Below, in pieces: positions 43,392 to 52,005 of a DNA stretch of 64,000 nt (the stretch's first letter is position 1; each line of letters starts with the position of its first letter). Below the pieces are notes generated by a model. It did not search any database and was not told the origin of the DNA. It saw only the letters and a list, made by a program, of their open reading frames with translations. Origin of the DNA: Lachnospiraceae bacterium (GTDB taxonomy: Bacteria; Bacillota; Clostridia; Lachnospirales; Lachnospiraceae). The stretch lies in contig JAFYCS010000036.1 in assembly GCA_017539565.1 (NCBI GenBank), forward strand, positions 1-64,000, written 5' to 3'. A program made the translations under genes and the position numbers.

Positions 43392-45554
43392 ATGGCGGAA
43401 GTTGATTACAGTGTGAGATACACGCCGAAGAGAGACGTTAAGGTGATCAAAAAAGACAACACCAGAGAGGAATTCAATGTCCAGAAGGTAATTAATGCCG
43501 TGGGCAAGTCCGCATACCGCGCTCTTACGGATTTTACCGATGAGGAGAAATGCCGTATCTGCCAGTTTGTGGTAGATAAAGTGGATTCCATGGATGTTGA
43601 TGAGATTCCCATCCCTATTATGCATAACATAGTAGAGAGCGCTCTTGAAGAGGTTAAGCCCATAGTGGCAAAGAGCTACAGGGATTACCGTAATTACAAG
43701 CAGGACTTCGTACGCATGCTCGATGATGTGTACAAGAAGAGCCAGTCCATCATGTATATAGGTGATAAGGAGAATGCGAATACGGACTCTGCACTGGTAT
43801 CCACCAAGCGCTCCCTTATCTTCAACCAGCTTAATAAGGAACTGTACCAGAAGTTCTTTCTGACTACGGAAGAATTACAGGCCTGCCGTGACGGCTATAT
43901 CTATGTTCACGATATGAGTGCACGCCGTGATACCATGAACTGCTGCCTCTTTGATGTGAAGAATGTATTGAGCGGCGGCTTTGAAATGGGCAATATCTGG
44001 TATAACGAGCCTAAGACCCTGGATGTGGCATTTGATGTTATAGGTGATATCGTGCTCAGCGCGGCTTCCCAGCAGTACGGAGGTTTTACCGTACCTGAGG
44101 TTGACAAGATACTTGAGCCTTATGCCGAGAAATCATACGAGAAATATATAAAGAAATATGAAACACTGGGAGTTGACCGCACCAGTGCCGAAGCGGAAGC
44201 AATGCAGGATGTTATCAGGGACTTCGAACAGGGCTTCCAGGGATGGGAGTACAAGTTTAATACCGTTGCATCGAGCCGCGGTGACTATCCTTTTATAACC
44301 GTAACAGCTGGCATAGGTACCGGACGTTTCGCACGTCAGGCTACCATAAGCATGCTCAACGTTCGCAGGAAGGGACAGGGCAGGGACGGCCACAAGAAAC
44401 CGGTGCTCTTCCCCAAGATCGTATTCTTATATGATGAAAAACTCCACGGCCCCGGCGGTGAGCTGGAGGACGTTTTCGAAGCCGGGGTGGAATGTTCGGC
44501 AAAGACCATGTATCCCGACTGGCTTTCACTTACAGGTAAGGGTTACATTGCCAGCATGTACAAGCAATACGGCAAGGTAATATCCCCCATGGGCTGCAGG
44601 GCTTTCCTGTCACCCTGGTATGTAAGGGGGGGGATGCATCCGGCGGATGATAAGGATGAGCCGATATTTGTAGGACGTTTCAACATCGGTGCCGTATCCC
44701 TTCATCTGCCCATGATACTGGCCAAGTCGCGTCAGGAGAGCAAGGACTTCTATGAAGTGCTGGATTACTATCTGAATCTTATAAGACAGCTTCATATCCG
44801 TACCTATGCTTATTTAGGAGAGATGAGGGCTTCCACCAATCCCCTGGCATACTGCGAAGGCGGTTTCCTTGAGGGACATCTGGGGCTTCATGATAAGATC
44901 AAACCGCTGCTCAAATATGCAACGGCGTCCTTCGGCATAACGGCTCTAAACGAGCTGCAGATGCTCTACAACGGCAAGTCACTGGTTGAAGACGGACAGT
45001 TTGCTCTTGAGGTTATGGAGCATATCAATAAGCGCATTACGGAGTTCAAGGAGGAAGACGGTAATCTGTATGCTATCTACGGAACTCCTGCGGAAAGTCT
45101 CTGCGGACTGCAGGTACAGCAGTTCCGCAAGAAGTACGGCATCATAGAAGGCGTAAGCGACAGGGAGTACGTCAGCAATTCCTTCCACTGCCATGTGACC
45201 GAGACCATCACACCCATACAGAAACAGGATCTGGAAGACCGTTTCTGGGAGATGCTTAACGGCGGTAAGATCCAGTATGTGAAGTACCCGGTATCTTATA
45301 ACACCGGAGCCGTACGTACTCTGGTACGCAGGGCTATGGAGATGGGATTTTATGAGGGCGTTAACTTGAGCCTGGCATACTGCGACGATTGCGGACACGA
45401 AGAGCTGGAGATGGATGTATGTCCCGTTTGCGGCAGCCGCAACCTTACCAAGATAGACAGAATGAACGGTTATCTTTCATATTCGCGTGTTCACGGAGAT
45501 TCCCGTCTGAATGATGCAAAGATGGCCGAGATTGCTGAAAGAAAGTCGATGTGA
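43392..45554 (+). CDS. nrdD: Anaerobic (class III) ribonucleoside-triphosphate reductase
   Basis: A 720-residue oxygen-sensitive enzyme making deoxyribonucleotides. An N-terminal ATP-cone (VIKKDNTREEFNVQKVINAV) controls activity by ATP/dATP. The large catalytic barrel follows, then the zinc site CDDCGHEELEMDVCPVCGS (four Cys) and the glycyl-radical loop RMNGYLSYSRVHGD, whose Gly is charged by NrdG. GGAGGA lies six bases before this ATG; the frame is open further upstream over the NrdR box but without a ribosome site. nrdG lies 185 bases downstream, past a large folded element. Confidence 0.97.
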   Translation: MAEVDYSVRYTPKRDVKVIKKDNTREEFNVQKVINAVGKSAYRALTDFTDEEKCRICQFVVDKVDSMDVDEIPIPIMHNIVESALEEVKPIVAKSYRDYRNYKQDFVRMLDDVYKKSQSIMYIGDKENANTDSALVSTKRSLIFNQLNKELYQKFFLTTEELQACRDGYIYVHDMSARRDTMNCCLFDVKNVLSGGFEMGNIWYNEPKTLDVAFDVIGDIVLSAASQQYGGFTVPEVDKILEPYAEKSYEKYIKKYETLGVDRTSAEAEAMQDVIRDFEQGFQGWEYKFNTVASSRGDYPFITVTAGIGTGRFARQATISMLNVRRKGQGRDGHKKPVLFPKIVFLYDEKLHGPGGELEDVFEAGVECSAKTMYPDWLSLTGKGYIASMYKQYGKVISPMGCRAFLSPWYVRGGMHPADDKDEPIFVGRFNIGAVSLHLPMILAKSRQESKDFYEVLDYYLNLIRQLHIRTYAYLGEMRASTNPLAYCEGGFLEGHLGLHDKIKPLLKYATASFGITALNELQMLYNGKSLVEDGQFALEVMEHINKRITEFKEEDGNLYAIYGTPAESLCGLQVQQFRKKYGIIEGVSDREYVSNSFHCHVTETITPIQKQDLEDRFWEMLNGGKIQYVKYPVSYNTGAVRTLVRRAMEMGFYEGVNLSLAYCDDCGHEELEMDVCPVCGSRNLTKIDRMNGYLSYSRVHGDSRLNDAKMAEIAERKSM

Positions 45555-45555
45555 G

Positions 45556-45693
45556 CGATAAGCGACGATGGTGCATGCATATAATTCAGAAACGGCATGC
45601 TTGCAGGCCGGAGCTGAATTATGTGCGTGCATCAGAGTGCAACGGACAACCGGCGAAATGCGAAGCATTTTGACGGTTGATCGTCGCTTATCG
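45556..45693 (+). other. 138-nt three-way-junction palindromic element between nrdD and nrdG
   Basis: The outer stem pairs CGATAAGCGACGAT (45556-45569) with ATCGTCGCTTATCG (45680-45693), 14 perfect bp. Arm 2 pairs 45571-45589 with 45614-45632 over 19 bp, including three G.U pairs (for example TAATTCAG with CTGAATTA at its tip). Arm 3 pairs AACCG-GCG-AAATGC (45648-45661) with GCATTT-TGA-CGGTT (45665-45678) around a GAA loop. The G.U pairs suggest RNA-level selection. It may be a structured RNA, an mRNA processing element, or a small palindromic (MITE-like) insertion; no clear target duplication is seen. Confidence 0.75.
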
Positions 45694-45739
45694 AAAGTAC
45701 TAAAGAGAACTATACTAAAGAAAGAGACAGAACAGAGAA

Positions 45740-46252
45740 ATGAGATATCATAATATTACTCACGATGATATGCTGAACGGTGACGGACTGCGTGTGGTTC
45801 TGTGGGTTGCAGGCTGTGATCATTGCTGTCCCGGATGTCATAATCCCATAACCTGGGATCCGGAGGGCGGACTGCCCTTTGATGAAGCCGCAAAGCAGGA
45901 GATCTTTGAGCAGCTTGATAAGAGTTATATAAGCGGCCTTACCTTCAGCGGAGGCGATCCTTTGTTCCCGGCTAACAGGCTGGATGTACGCGCCTTCGCG
46001 GAGGAGGTTAAGAAGCGCTATCCGGATAAGAACATCTGGCTTTATACCGGCTATGACTGGGATGATGTACTGCATTATCCGGTAATGCAGTATGTGGATG
46101 TGGTCGTAGACGGAGAGTTCAAACAGGATAAGAAGGATGTCAATCTTCAGTGGAAGGGCAGCAGTAATCAGCGTGTGATCGATGTTAAGGCCAGCCTGGC
46201 CCAGACCGATCCCTCAAGACCCGTGATATACTGCCCTGATTATAAGGAGTGA
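45740..46252 (+). CDS. nrdG: Anaerobic ribonucleotide reductase activase
   Basis: A 170-residue radical SAM enzyme that makes the glycyl radical on NrdD. The 4Fe-4S motif CDHCCPGC (C-x3-C-x2-C) is near residue 28, the start [20 protein letters not shown] is typical, and FSGGDPLF is the SAM-binding GGD block. The ribosome site is weak (GAGAA). It follows nrdD and the folded element, and the dUTPase-like gene starts two bases after its stop, so the three may share a transcript. Confidence 0.95.
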   Translation: MRYHNITHDDMLNGDGLRVVLWVAGCDHCCPGCHNPITWDPEGGLPFDEAAKQEIFEQLDKSYISGLTFSGGDPLFPANRLDVRAFAEEVKKRYPDKNIWLYTGYDWDDVLHYPVMQYVDVVVDGEFKQDKKDVNLQWKGSSNQRVIDVKASLAQTDPSRPVIYCPDYKE

Positions 46253-46254
46253 AT

Positions 46255-46689
46255 ATGCCCAGGATAAGGATCAAGTATTTCAGTGATAAGATAGAAAAGC
46301 TGCGTTACATAGAAGGAAAGTCTGACTGGATAGATCTGCGCTGCGCAGAGGATATCACCCTTAAGCAGGGGGAATTCAAGCTGATACCCCTTGGTGTGGG
46401 GATGCAGCTGCCGGAAGGCTATGAGGCTCATGTGGTGCCCCGCAGTTCGACATTTAAGAACTTCGGTATCATACAGACCAACCACTGCGGCATCATCGAT
46501 GAGAGCTATTGCGGAGACAACGACCAGTGGTTCATGCCGGTATTGGCGATGAGGGATACGGAGATACATGTAAATGACCGTGTCTGCCAGTTCCGTATAA
46601 TGGAACACCAGCCGGTAGTGGAATTTGAAGAGTGTGAACACCTTGCTGAAGAAGACAGGGGAGGATTCGGGTCTACAGGGAAAGCATAG
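46255..46689 (+). CDS. dut: dUTPase-like nucleotide diphosphatase
   Basis: A 144-residue trimeric dUTPase-fold protein, expected to hydrolyse dUTP to dUMP and so protect DNA from uracil. Motifs are DLRCAED (1), [11 protein letters not shown] (2), [17 protein letters not shown] (3), [11 protein letters not shown] (4) and GGFGSTG (5). The GIIDESY block with GDNDQW is the form seen in Firmicute and phage dUTPases. AAGGAG lies five bases before this ATG. It is placed with nrdD and nrdG, a sensible dNTP-pool group. Confidence 0.92.
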   Translation: MPRIRIKYFSDKIEKLRYIEGKSDWIDLRCAEDITLKQGEFKLIPLGVGMQLPEGYEAHVVPRSSTFKNFGIIQTNHCGIIDESYCGDNDQWFMPVLAMRDTEIHVNDRVCQFRIMEHQPVVEFEECEHLAEEDRGGFGSTGKA

Positions 46690-46730
46690 TCTGTTTTTTC
46701 AGACAGCGGGTTATACGGGGATTTGATCAG

Positions 46731-46774
46731 AGGGGCTTTGGAAAGGAAAAAATCCTTTTAATGCTCCTTTTTTT
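46731..46774 (+). terminator. Terminator after the nrd-dut unit
   Basis: Inner stem AAAGGA/TCCTTT and outer stem AGGGGC/GCTCCT (one G.T), followed by TTTTTTT. A smaller hairpin (GTCTG-TTTTTT-CAGAC) lies just before it. Confidence 0.8.
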
Positions 46775-46775
46775 G

Positions 46776-46784
46776 TGGTAATAT
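46776..46784 (+). promoter_or_regulatory. Possible extended -10 promoter of the GS[YF] operon
   Basis: TGG followed by TAATAT, with no good -35 box at the expected place. It is the best candidate between the terminator and the gene start at 46867. Confidence 0.3.
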
Positions 46785-46866
46785 ATTGATATATATGCGC
46801 CAAAAACGCAAATGGTTACGATAGGCGGGATACTTGCCGAATAATTGTAACATTCGAAGGGCGGCT

Positions 46867-48033
46867 ATGGCAGGTAGATTTACATGGCTGGACAGGATGG
46901 AGGGGGAATCTGTCCGCGCATACGACAAGCGTATAAACGATCTGGCGGCATTCCACAGTGGTTATGCCTTTTTGTCGTATGAGAATTACTGTCCTGAGTT
47001 CTATGCCTTTGCGGTTTATACGGTGTGGAACCACGAGTTCAACCGAAAGCTTGTTAATCCCCTGCCGGAAGGCGGATTTATGATGCATTGTGATGCCCGG
47101 AGAGCAGAAGAGATGCTTTCCTGTGCTCACGGTTTTCCTGTATTTGTCAAGCTCTGTGCCAAACTGGGTAAGCTTTATGTGGAGAGCTTTGCCATGGCAG
47201 ACAAGGATGTGGTCTTTGATCTGTATTTTAACGGCTGTGATGTTAAGGCGCCGGAGGGATTGGTATTTATGGGCAACGAAGCACCGGAGCTGCTGCCTGT
47301 ACAGAAGGGCTTCTCTGTGGCAGGAGGCAGTGCCCTTCCACGTTACCATGGCAGTCACCGGAGAGGTTCATATATAAAAGCCGGAAGTGTATCCGGCAGC
47401 TATATAAAGGGCAGTTATTACCGGGCGGGTGCGGCAGCCGGAAGTTATATAAAAGGCAGTTTTTACCGGTTGGGCACGGCGTCCGGAAGCTATATGACCG
47501 GCAGTTATTACCGCTGGGGAGCAGCATCCGGAAGTTACCGCGGCGGGCTTTCTGGCAGCTACCTTTCATGGTTTTTCGGAGGCGGGAGTTATCTGAAACT
47601 TCTTTTTGGGGCCGGCAGTTACCGCAGCCGTCTTTATGGCGGCGGTTATACGGGCGGGTTTTCTGCAGGGAGCTTTACGGGAAGCAGTTTCACTGCAGGC
47701 TTTTATTATGGCAGCAGCTATGTGGGCGGCAGTTATATAAAAGGCAGCTTTGCGGGAAGAAACTTTATCGGCGGCAGCTACATCGGCGGCAGCTTTGTCA
47801 GCGGACGATTTGAAGGGAGCGGTGTCGGCGGCAGGTATTTTATGACGGGCAGCTTCTATAACGGCAGTTATCACAGGGGCAGCTTTATATACGGTGGTTT
47901 CGCGGATGTGCTGGTGGGCTCGGCGCAGCCGCCTGCAGAGAATAAAGCAGCAGAGAATGATAAAAACCACCATGAGGAGTTCGTGATAAGACGGCTCATC
48001 GAAGAACTGGGCTACGGACTGGATCTTATTTGA
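46867..48033 (+). CDS. Gly-Ser-aromatic pentapeptide-repeat protein, unrecognised family
   Basis: A 388-residue protein with no signal peptide. Residues 1-150 are a globular domain (start MAGRFTWLDRMEGESVRAYD) I cannot assign. Residues 167-345 are low in complexity but strictly periodic: Phe or Tyr occurs every fifth residue, with Gly two before and usually Ser or Gly one before, i.e. G-[SG]-[FY]-x-x. From 265 to 345 the phase is unbroken apart from one Val. This spacing equals that of pentapeptide-repeat beta-helices, whose central Leu/Phe points inward, but uses Gly in place of Ala and Ser in place of Asp/Asn. Residues 177-226 also form 15-residue blocks. The tail is acidic/His (ENDKNHHEEF). 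AAGGG precedes the ATG. The glycosyltransferase gene starts one base after the stop. Confidence 0.8.
   Translation: MAGRFTWLDRMEGESVRAYDKRINDLAAFHSGYAFLSYENYCPEFYAFAVYTVWNHEFNRKLVNPLPEGGFMMHCDARRAEEMLSCAHGFPVFVKLCAKLGKLYVESFAMADKDVVFDLYFNGCDVKAPEGLVFMGNEAPELLPVQKGFSVAGGSALPRYHGSHRRGSYIKAGSVSGSYIKGSYYRAGAAAGSYIKGSFYRLGTASGSYMTGSYYRWGAASGSYRGGLSGSYLSWFFGGGSYLKLLFGAGSYRSRLYGGGYTGGFSAGSFTGSSFTAGFYYGSSYVGGSYIKGSFAGRNFIGGSYIGGSFVSGRFEGSGVGGRYFMTGSFYNGSYHRGSFIYGGFADVLVGSAQPPAENKAAENDKNHHEEFVIRRLIEELGYGLDLI
47365..47901 (+). repeat. DNA region coding the GS[YF]xx pentapeptide repeats
   Basis: Fifteen-base periodic coding sequence, with 45-base blocks (GGAAGTTATATAAAAGGCAG and variants) around 47395-47540, implying growth by tandem duplication. 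Confidence 0.8.
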
Positions 48034-48034
48034 T

Positions 48035-48880
48035 ATGAACGGTTTTTACTCAATATGGACAAAGCCGGCAGGAAAGAACGCGCAGCGGGAGTTTGCGATG
48101 CAGGATTACGAGCTCGCGTGCCTGTTGCTTTCTGTAGCGGCTTATGAAAACTATAACGGCAGGACCAAGCTCTACGCCGATAAAACTTCAGGCGCTTTTT
48201 TTATGGAGAGAGGGCTTGATGATATCTTCTCGAGAGGTATGGAAGAATTTGAAGTGCCGGAGGATATCGATCCCAAGGTGTTCTGGGCAGCGGGAAAGCT
48301 CTGCGCACTTAAGCTCGAAGACATGCCCTCCGTTATGGTCGATACGGATCTTATCATCTGGAAAAGCCTTGGCAGGCACTTGAGGGATAAGTCTGTAGCG
48401 GTGATACACAGGGAGGAACTGAATCCCGCGATCTATTCGGACCCCGGATGTTTCCCGATGAAACGGGGGTATTCATATCCCGCAGGGTGGGATTTTAACA
48501 TACGTCCTGCCAATACGGCGATGTTATATATAAGGGATAAGGAGTTCAGGGATTACTACGTAAAAGAGTCTCTGAGATTTATGCAGAACCTTGGGCCGTC
48601 GGAGGATAATCTCTGTCCCATGGTATTTGCGGAGCAGAGGATACTGCCGATGTGTGCGGCGGCAAGAGGATTAAGCATCCATGCCTTCTGTCCGGAGATG
48701 GAGGGCTTAAGGGAGCAGGATATGTTCACGCATCTGTGGGGACATAAAAATGTGTTCAAGTTTAATATGGACGAAAGACGGGGATTCATCAGACGGTGTA
48801 TGGAACGTATGAGGAGGGAGTTCCCGGAAATGTATGAAAGAGCGGCAACACTTCCCGAGCTTAAGGAAGCAGCCGTATGA
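48035..48880 (+). CDS. GT-A-like glycosyltransferase (DUF6734-like), partner of the repeat protein
   Basis: A 281-residue soluble protein. FYSIWTKPAG at the start, RTKLYADKTSGAFF, and VMVDTDLIIWKSLG (a D-x-D motif near residue 107) resemble GT-A glycosyltransferases of the DUF6734/capsule type, where the D-x-D binds a metal-nucleotide sugar. The C-terminal part has HLWGHKN and a basic helix. The family match is by eye and moderate. It starts one base after the GS[YF] repeat gene stop and ends 13 bases before an ABC ATPase, so it may glycosylate the Ser/Tyr-rich repeats; that is inference. Confidence 0.6.
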   Translation: MNGFYSIWTKPAGKNAQREFAMQDYELACLLLSVAAYENYNGRTKLYADKTSGAFFMERGLDDIFSRGMEEFEVPEDIDPKVFWAAGKLCALKLEDMPSVMVDTDLIIWKSLGRHLRDKSVAVIHREELNPAIYSDPGCFPMKRGYSYPAGWDFNIRPANTAMLYIRDKEFRDYYVKESLRFMQNLGPSEDNLCPMVFAEQRILPMCAAARGLSIHAFCPEMEGLREQDMFTHLWGHKNVFKFNMDERRGFIRRCMERMRREFPEMYERAATLPELKEAAV

Positions 48881-48893
48881 GAGGTAAAGAGTT

Positions 48894-49862
48894 TTGCTGA
48901 AAGTAGAGAATCTGTGTAAGGCCTACGGAGGCCGCGAGATAGTAAAGGACATATCTTTCGAGACACAAAAGGGAAAGATATACGGATTCCTTGGCCCTAA
49001 CGGTGTGGGCAAATCGACCACGATGAATATGATAACCGGCTACCTGGCTCCGGGCAGCGGTGAGATACTCATCAATGATATCTCCATGATCAAGAATCCG
49101 GTTAAAGCCAAGAGGCATATAGGCTATCTTCCGGAAGTGCCGCCTTTATATCCCGATATGACCGTATCGGAATATCTGGGCTTTGCTGCCGAGTTGAAAG
49201 GTCTTGGCGGCAAGGAAAAGCGTATGGAAGTAGAGCGTGTGGAAGAGCTGTTAAGCCTTGGCTATGTTAAGCAGCATCTGATCAAGCAGATTTCCAAGGG
49301 CTATAAACAAAGGGTAGGACTGGCCCAGGCCATAACAGGCAATCCGGAACTGATAATCCTGGATGAGCCTTCTTCCGGTCTGGATCCCAGGCAGATAGTG
49401 GAGATGCGTGAGATGATCCGCCGTCTTAAAGAAGACCATACCGTTATATTCTCAACACATATATTGAGCGAGGTCAGCTCACTCTGCGATCATGTTATGA
49501 TCCTCTCCGGAGGCAGGCTGGTGGCAGACGATACGCCCGAGCATCTGGTCAAGGCGTATAACGAAAAGCAGCGCTTAAGTCTTGTGCTGAAAGGCAATGC
49601 TACGGCAGCAGAGCGTGCTATGGACAAGATCAAAGATATAGAGAGCCATAAAGTATGCAAGGAAGATTCCGACTCCTGCACCATAGAGGTTACGGCCAAA
49701 AAGGGGAAGGATGTCAGAGAGGTGCTGTCGAAGGCCTGCATAAAGGCGGGATATACCATATTAGAAATGACGGGACGTCAGGTTTCACTGGAGGAAGTTT
49801 ATCTGGAACTTACTTTCTTACGGCCCATGAAGGAGGAAGCAGAAGATGTGGGCAGTATTTAA
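48894..49862 (+). CDS. ABC transporter ATPase (GldA/NatA type)
   Basis: A 322-residue ATPase with Walker A GPNGVGKST (about residues 37-45), signature ISKGYKQRVGLAQAI, Walker B LIILDEPSSGLDP, H-loop FSTHIL and a C-terminal regulatory region ending LRPMKEEAEDVGSI. TTG is the start, nine bases after GAGAGG; a CTG follows it. It overlaps the permease gene by 17 bases. Together with that gene it resembles the GldA-GldF-GldG type of ABC system found in many non-gliding bacteria, of unknown cargo. Confidence 0.88.
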   Translation: MLKVENLCKAYGGREIVKDISFETQKGKIYGFLGPNGVGKSTTMNMITGYLAPGSGEILINDISMIKNPVKAKRHIGYLPEVPPLYPDMTVSEYLGFAAELKGLGGKEKRMEVERVEELLSLGYVKQHLIKQISKGYKQRVGLAQAITGNPELIILDEPSSGLDPRQIVEMREMIRRLKEDHTVIFSTHILSEVSSLCDHVMILSGGRLVADDTPEHLVKAYNEKQRLSLVLKGNATAAERAMDKIKDIESHKVCKEDSDSCTIEVTAKKGKDVREVLSKACIKAGYTILEMTGRQVSLEEVYLELTFLRPMKEEAEDVGSI

Positions 49863-51960
49863 AAAAGAGTGGCTTGGAAATTTCCGTAACTTAAGCGGAT
49901 GGCTGTTCCTGTCGGCAACCCTGTTCTTTATGGGGTGGTATTTCAGGTATTACGGACTGACAAACGGAATGCCGTATCTGTCATATATACTGGATGCGGT
50001 ACTGTTCATCTTTATCTTTACCATGCCCCTGATAACAATGAGGAGCTTTGCAGAGGAGAAGCGTCATCGTACAGACCAGCTGCTCTTTACCTCACCTGTT
50101 AAGCTTTGGCAGATCGTTGTCGGGAAGTATATGGCAGCAGTAGCTGTATTCCTTCCGGTATTCCCGGTCATGCTGGCGTATCCGCTTATAATGAGGATAT
50201 ACGGTGATGTACCTTTTAACGAGAATGTTCTGGCAGTAGTGGGATTCTTCTTCTTCGGTCTGGCTGCTCTGGGTATCGGCGTGTTCATATCATCACTTAC
50301 AGAGAATCAGATGATAGCGGCTGTGCTGAGCTTCTTCGTGCTCCTGTTGAGTGCAATGATCAAAGCCATATGCGGCATGATCAGCCGCGAAGGCAATCTG
50401 CTTACAGCCGTGCTTTCGATATTTGACCTTACGGGACCTTTTGATGACAGCTTATACGGCGTGCTGTACTGGCCTGATTATGTATATTATATCTCCGTAG
50501 TGGTACTGGCACTCTTTTATACGGAGCAGATACTGGCGGCAAGGCGTTTTTCCGTTAAGACCCACGGCATACCCTGGGCCCTGGTAAACACCTTGAAGAT
50601 AGTGATGGTGACGGCAGCAGTGGTTCTCGTAAACATCGGTGTGAGGGCGCTGCCTTATGACAGCAAGAGCGTCGACCTTACCTACAACGGTATCAGGTCT
50701 ATTACTGAAGAGAGCAAACTGACACTTTCCAATCTGGACCGTGCCGTGCAGATCTATGTCCTTGTGAATGATGAGGATAAGGATGAGACACTTGAAGCTA
50801 CGCTGGACCGTATGGAAGAGAGCAGCGGTTTTATCAAAGTGGATTATGTGGATCCTAAGGAGAATCCTTATTTCTATCTGGATTATACCGATGTTGAGCC
50901 TCTTTCAAACAGCATGATAGTAGTCAGCGGCAAAAAGAGCCGTGTGGTTAACTATTATGACTGCTACCAGGTAAGCTATGATTATGCTTATGATGTGAGC
51001 GAAGGCGGATATGTCACCACCGATTATCATGTTTCGGGATACGACGGTGAAGGCCGTATAATGAGTGCCATCCGCTATGTCATAAATGACCACGTACCCA
51101 AGATCTACTGCATAACCGGACATGATGAGTTTGAGCCGGACGAAGAACTCAATACGCGTATCGCGAATGCCGGTTATGATATGGAATCCATCAACCTGCT
51201 GCTGCATGAGGATATACCGGATGACGGTGATATCATCTTCATACTGGCACCGGTCAAGGATATGAACGACGATGACCTGGCAAAGATCAGACGCTTTATG
51301 GATAAGGGGAAAGCCGCACTGTTCATCACCGGATATACTGAGGGTGCGGAACTGAACAACTTCTACAGCCTGTTAAAGGACTTTGGTATGGAAGTGCTGC
51401 CCGGAGTTGTAAGTGAGGCGGATCCTGCATATTATAACGGCACGCCGGAGTTCCTGCTGCCGGAGATAATCGAGGGTGAACTCACAAGGGCCGTGTATAC
51501 CACCGGCCGTACGCGCTTTATCTACATGCCCTTCTCAAGAGGCATACGTCTTAAAGAGATAGCGGATGTGAGCGGAAGTACCTTCCTGCGCACGACTGAA
51601 AGCGCATTTATCAAGGTCGGACGAGACATGGAGAAGGGACCTTTTTCGCTGGGCATTTATACTGAGAGGTATAGTGACAGCGGTGTCAGCAGAGTGGTAA
51701 CATATACAACAGATTACTTCCTGTATAAGGATATCAATATGGCTGTTAACGGAAGCAACTACGAGCTCTTTATGAGGAGCCTGCTCAAGCTTTCTGAGAC
51801 AGAGGCGGAGGCGGATGTACCCGTTAAGCCTTACAGCTACGATCCTATACTGGTAGATCCCACGGCAAGGGGAGTCATATCCATGATACTTACCGGTGTG
51901 CTGCCCGGTGCGGCACTCCTGGTAGGCCTGGGGATCTGGTATTACCGCAGAAGGAATTAA
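49846..51960 (+). CDS. ABC-2 permease fused to GldG-like extracellular domain
   Basis: A 704-residue protein joining GldF- and GldG-like parts. Residues 1-265 are an ABC-2 permease with about six TM helices (MRSFAEEKRHRTDQLLFTSPV is the conserved cytosolic segment). Residues 270-670 form an extracellular GldG-like (PF09822-type) domain, with LPYDSKSVDLTYNGIRSI at the start and IYCITGHDEFEPDEEL in the middle. A final TM helix (GVISMILTGVLPGAALLVGL) and basic tail end it. The start overlaps the ATPase gene. It is the last gene of the repeat-protein/glycosyltransferase unit, which makes an export or cell-surface role for that unit plausible. Confidence 0.87.
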   Translation: MWAVFKKEWLGNFRNLSGWLFLSATLFFMGWYFRYYGLTNGMPYLSYILDAVLFIFIFTMPLITMRSFAEEKRHRTDQLLFTSPVKLWQIVVGKYMAAVAVFLPVFPVMLAYPLIMRIYGDVPFNENVLAVVGFFFFGLAALGIGVFISSLTENQMIAAVLSFFVLLLSAMIKAICGMISREGNLLTAVLSIFDLTGPFDDSLYGVLYWPDYVYYISVVVLALFYTEQILAARRFSVKTHGIPWALVNTLKIVMVTAAVVLVNIGVRALPYDSKSVDLTYNGIRSITEESKLTLSNLDRAVQIYVLVNDEDKDETLEATLDRMEESSGFIKVDYVDPKENPYFYLDYTDVEPLSNSMIVVSGKKSRVVNYYDCYQVSYDYAYDVSEGGYVTTDYHVSGYDGEGRIMSAIRYVINDHVPKIYCITGHDEFEPDEELNTRIANAGYDMESINLLLHEDIPDDGDIIFILAPVKDMNDDDLAKIRRFMDKGKAALFITGYTEGAELNNFYSLLKDFGMEVLPGVVSEADPAYYNGTPEFLLPEIIEGELTRAVYTTGRTRFIYMPFSRGIRLKEIADVSGSTFLRTTESAFIKVGRDMEKGPFSLGIYTERYSDSGVSRVVTYTTDYFLYKDINMAVNGSNYELFMRSLLKLSETEAEADVPVKPYSYDPILVDPTARGVISMILTGVLPGAALLVGLGIWYYRRRN

Positions 51961-51961
51961 C

Positions 51962-51995
51962 TGTCATCCCAAGGGACATAGCCCGGGGGAGCTTA
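51962..51995 (+). repeat. Diverged copy of the dispersed hairpin repeat
   Basis: TGTCATCCCAAGGG-ACATAG-CCCGGGGGAGC keeps the stem plan (TCCC/GGGA and GGG/CCC) with AA opposite GG in the internal loop, 44 bases before a standard copy. Confidence 0.55.
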
Positions 51996-52005
51996 CGAAA
52001 GGAAA

